From the NCBI GenBank assembly GCA_946811185.2, contig OX328101.1:33960122-34024121 (forward strand): 64,000 nt of DNA, read 5' to 3'. The notes under the pieces are model-generated. The model was not told the DNA's origin, did no database searches, and saw only the letters and a program-made list of their open reading frames with translations. Source of the DNA: Hippopus hippopus. Its lineage: Eukaryota; Mollusca; Bivalvia; Cardiida; Cardiidae. The translations under genes and the position numbers were made by a program. Of the stretch, positions 60,630 to 64,000 are shown one piece after another. Each line of letters opens with the position of its first letter. Within the stretch, counting starts at the first letter, position 1.

Positions 60630-61595
60630 ACTATGAGCCAGCAGGGTGTTTGCTCCCCCCCCCCAGGGGGAATTTTCGGGACTATGATTTTCTTGAGCCC
60701 CAAGGTCTCCTGAGCACATTCCCAAAGTCTGCCACCTGGCGAGTGGGGCTTTTGGAAGTTATAGAGGTCAAAGGTCATCAAGTGCACATCTAACCTTAAC
60801 CTTATTAGCTGATCTTCAATTGACACTTCTTTCGAAATTTTATACCTTGTGAAAGTCCCAAATGATCTCAGGTAATGTAATAAGCTCATATTTAGATAAT
60901 TCTATGCATTTCTAACAAAATAAAAGAACATTTAATGCAAATCAAAGCACTGACAGGACTATTTTTTTATGATTCAAGCTTCCAAAAAATCATAATCTGA
61001 GAAACTACAAAGATATTTTTAAGATAAAGCACATTTTCTTGATTACAAATGCCTTGAATGCATCCTAGAAGCAATCCAGATGGCATTTTCAGATTTATTA
61101 TATATCACTTTGTCATATTCATGGATAAAATGGAAGCATTTAAAAACCAAAGTTCATTAATATATACTTTATAATTTTTTAAACCAGTTGCTGAGAAATC
61201 AACAACTATCTGGTTCATTTCTTCATTTTAGATAAACAAAATAAATCTAAAATTTATTGGTATGCTTATTTTCATGATCTCTATAGTTATATTCATTACA
61301 GTAAATAGAAACTTTTAGTGTAAATCAAAGTACTGAAGTTACTGATACATTGTGTACCATTTAACTCTTGTATCTAAAAAACGGACAAAAAAGTTTAAAA
61401 GTAAAATATATATTGATCTCATTTACTAAGAGGACATTTTATATGCTATCTACAGTGCCTTCTCTTGTTATTTTATCAATTTAGTTCTTTCAGACAATGA
61501 TATCAAAGTACTAAAGTTTGAACTTGCCATGAAGTAGTAAAGGTATGACGTACAGGCATATCCACCTTTTTAGTTAAATACAGCATACAAATGCA
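60630..61595. other. Intergenic AT-rich sequence, no feature recognised
   Basis: Starts with a poly-C run near 60654-60663. It has no F1-F4 copy and no protein-like frame. Confidence 0.35.
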
Positions 61596-61600
61596 TGAAT

Positions 61601-61814
61601 TTAACCCTTTCAGCACTATAGGCAAAAACAGTGGCCTTTGCGGACGTCAGAGATCAAGATCAGACTGCACAGAACATGCAGTCAGATCTTAGAACTCTGT
61701 CATCCGCTTGTTTAGTCAAGCCTAATATGATAAAACTCTTACTGATTTTCAAGGGAGCCTATTTCCAGGCATCGAAAGAGGTGGGCATTAAATATTTGGC
61801 GTGGAAAGAGTTAA
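61601..61814 (+). mobile_element. F2 MITE, variant 3, full copy
   Basis: TTAACCCTTTCAGCACTATA opens it, the core is GATCAGACTGCACAGAACAT with inverse, and TTTGGCGTGGAAAGAGTTAA closes it. Confidence 0.8.
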
Positions 61815-62785
61815 CTGCCCAAAATCAGAGATATATTATTCAAAGTTAATCTTGTTTCACTTTTTTTACACACATCAATTAAGTTATCAGGTAATTTACT
61901 TGCAATGTGAGTTACCATGATGAATTGAATTCCCCATTTAGATTTAATATTTCAATAGGGCAGATAGACCTGTTATCTTACACTGTTGGTCAGTATTCAT
62001 TTACAGAGGACCATGGTGTTATAGTGGATGAGAGCTCATTCATGCTTGTATTTGCTCAGTAAAACCTTCACCATCATCATTCTCATGCCTACCCGCCCTA
62101 TCTGTGGATTATGTTTTTGTTATGAAAACTGTGGTTGTCGTTTTGCCTTTCTTACACGTTCAGAATTATGTCAGTTTAACTGGTTGGCATTAAAAAACAA
62201 GGAAATAATTTTAAGCATCGTGCCATGACTATTACAGAAGGCTAAGTTTAAATGTTGGAAATGAGTTGCATGGGGTTTTATATAATATGCTTAAGTCTTA
62301 AACTGTGCAATAAAGAGCCCTGGTTTTTTCCTTATTCTTTTATCCATTTTGTTTCCCATCTATGTTATCTTTGAAATGAAGGTCATTTGTGTGTTACCAT
62401 GTACTATTAATGTTCTTGTCATTAACATATTTTTTGGCGTAAAAGTCAGGCAAATTATCATCATTCACATGGCAATTCTTTGATTGCTCAGATTATCTTG
62501 TTCTTACATATGTATAACTTCTTGTTTTCTACCTGCATAGCTTCAAGGCTATGTCTTCTTTTACTCAATTACATTGTATTCTAGTGATCTATAATCTGAG
62601 TAAATTCAAAAAATGTTTTTTTCAGTTTTTTTGTTTGATATTCTATACATTTAAGAGAGACAGAAGCTTTTTTGATATCTTAGCTGGCCAGTTATCATTT
62701 ACCTTGTTTGATAGGTGATTAGTCCTTATTTCTGCTATGGGCAAAAGGCCTATGCATGAGTTTTGTTTTTCTCTCTTTCTATCAG
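61815..62785. other. Intergenic, no feature recognised
   Basis: AT-rich and free of the four MITE families. Confidence 0.3.
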
Positions 62786-62972
62786 GTACCTGTCGTATGT
62801 CAAAAAGAAAATGCCTGCTGCAATACACTTAGACTATGCTTCGCTCCACCTCATCCAATATAAGCATAACTGTAGTACTGTGCATGAACAGATGAACATT
62901 TTTTTTGCATTTGGTATCACTGTCATGGGCTTATTGTTATTTCCAGGATTTTGTTTCCCATATTACAAATGA
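62786..62972 (+). CDS. Possible terminal exon, weak
   Basis: A strong pyrimidine tract (TTTTGTTTTTCTCTCTTTCT then ATCAG) precedes GTACCTGTCG. One frame reads YLSYVKKKMPAAIHLDYASL and stays open to 62972. Another frame stops after 25 codons. I do not recognise it and found no partner exon in the window. Confidence 0.2.
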
Positions 62973-62974
62973 TA

Positions 62975-64000
62975 GATTTCATTTTACTGTGCTATTCCAT
63001 ATCAGTGATGCACCAATAATTGCCCATCTGTAGCAAGAAATGATCAGTGATCTAATGGAGAGACAGCTTCTTCTTTTCTGACCTGATTTTTCATTTGCAA
63101 AGTCGATGCTGTGAAGGGAAGTCTGTAGTTCGACAAAAGTAGATTCTGTTTTGCGAAATGCTACCTTGGAATCATTTAGAGAATAACAAACCTAGAGTGT
63201 TTCAAAAATGGTTTTATGCATGCCCTCTTTGCGTACATTTTGATGTTTTTCAATTGTGGTAAAAATGTCATATTGTGAATAGAACAGAAATGCTACTGAA
63301 TTTTCACAATGTTTACTGGGTACTTCCCCATGTCACAGACATGCAGTATGTGTATAGAATAATATAGAGTATAAATCATAGCAATGATTTAGTTAACATA
63401 TTGAAATACATTCTTACCAAGCAATGAGAAAGATGATAACAATGTTGACTTCATGAGTGTGGTCAAATTGGGTGATAGTGGATAGATTTTCATATAGCAT
63501 GGAATGATCTGTTGCAAACATCATTGTTATCATTTCAATGAAAGGCAACTTCATATTAGTCTCGAACTCTATGAAGAAAAAGATCTACACAACTTTATTC
63601 ACTGGGTTTAATACAATACCAATCAATGTGGCAAATTACTGTTGATTATAGAAGTGAAAAATGCAATCCTGACGTCAGTGAGTTCTTATGGGCCAACAGC
63701 AAGAAATATCTTTAATTCCAACAAATAGCGTAAGATTTTAAAAAAAGCTCAACATTTGTAACTATTGATACTCGGATTTCCTTCGCTGAAACAGCTTATA
63801 GATAGGATAAATTATATTGGTATGACACAATGTTTGTCATGGAATCTATTCTGTATTACTAAGATAATAATTGATGATTTTGTATGCTATGAATATGATT
63901 TCGGGTACCAGCCATTTTACGCTCAAAAACGTGGCCAAGAACAGTTCTCTCAGTACTTTGATTCAAACAAAATTGCTTCTATTTGTGTAAAACAGCCGTT
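62975..64000. other. Intergenic to window end, no feature recognised
   Basis: No repeat family or coding signal seen. If 62786-62972 is an exon, this could be its 3' UTR. Confidence 0.3.

Overview
This is eukaryotic, AT-rich, intron-rich and very repeat-rich DNA, with no bacterial-style coding. The repeats have a molluscan look: AGCTCACC...GGTGAGC elements carrying GTCCGTCC runs, tRNA-derived SINEs with a TTTAACGCCGTTTTCAA-type core, and several palindromic MITE families. The best guess is a bivalve, probably heterodont. This is inferred from repeat style and one kinesin orthologue, not from a species marker.

Two genes can be supported. On the + strand, three phase-compatible exons (11075-11221, 13101-13256, 18141-18343) encode the last 168 residues of a KIF25-type kinesin, from switch II to the stop codon. 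The N-terminal motor exons were not found and probably lie to the left of the window. On the - strand, nine phase-compatible exons (56981 down to 33246) encode a type I membrane protein of about 729 residues. It has a signal peptide, an EMI-like cysteine domain, a long Pro/Arg/Phe-rich region with tetrapeptide PFRx repeats, a six-cysteine probably helical domain, one transmembrane helix, a CCCC juxtamembrane stretch and two PPxY motifs. I do not recognise it as a named gene.

Intron 4 of the membrane-protein gene carries an apparently intact Tc1/mariner-like transposon (about 40001-41531) with perfect 38-bp inverted repeats and an uninterrupted 341-residue transposase whose catalytic spacing reads DD35E.

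Most of the rest is short non-autonomous elements. I use four working names. F1: about 230 bp, TTAA ends, hairpin core AAAATGCTGGTTACCAGCAT. F2: about 210 bp, TTAA ends, core GATCAGACTGCACA. F3: about 265 bp, ends TGGCCTGCAACACGCG, TA target. F4: about 260 bp, ends GAGCCATGCTCTG. F2, F3 and F4 share a related central palindrome. They are nested in each other at several places, which reveals their targets and relative ages. SINEs, two molluscan GTCCGTC-type elements, a 3.1-3.4 kb tandem duplication (19227-25724) and microsatellites complete the picture. The right end (57-64 kb) is lower in repeats and holds no gene I can establish.
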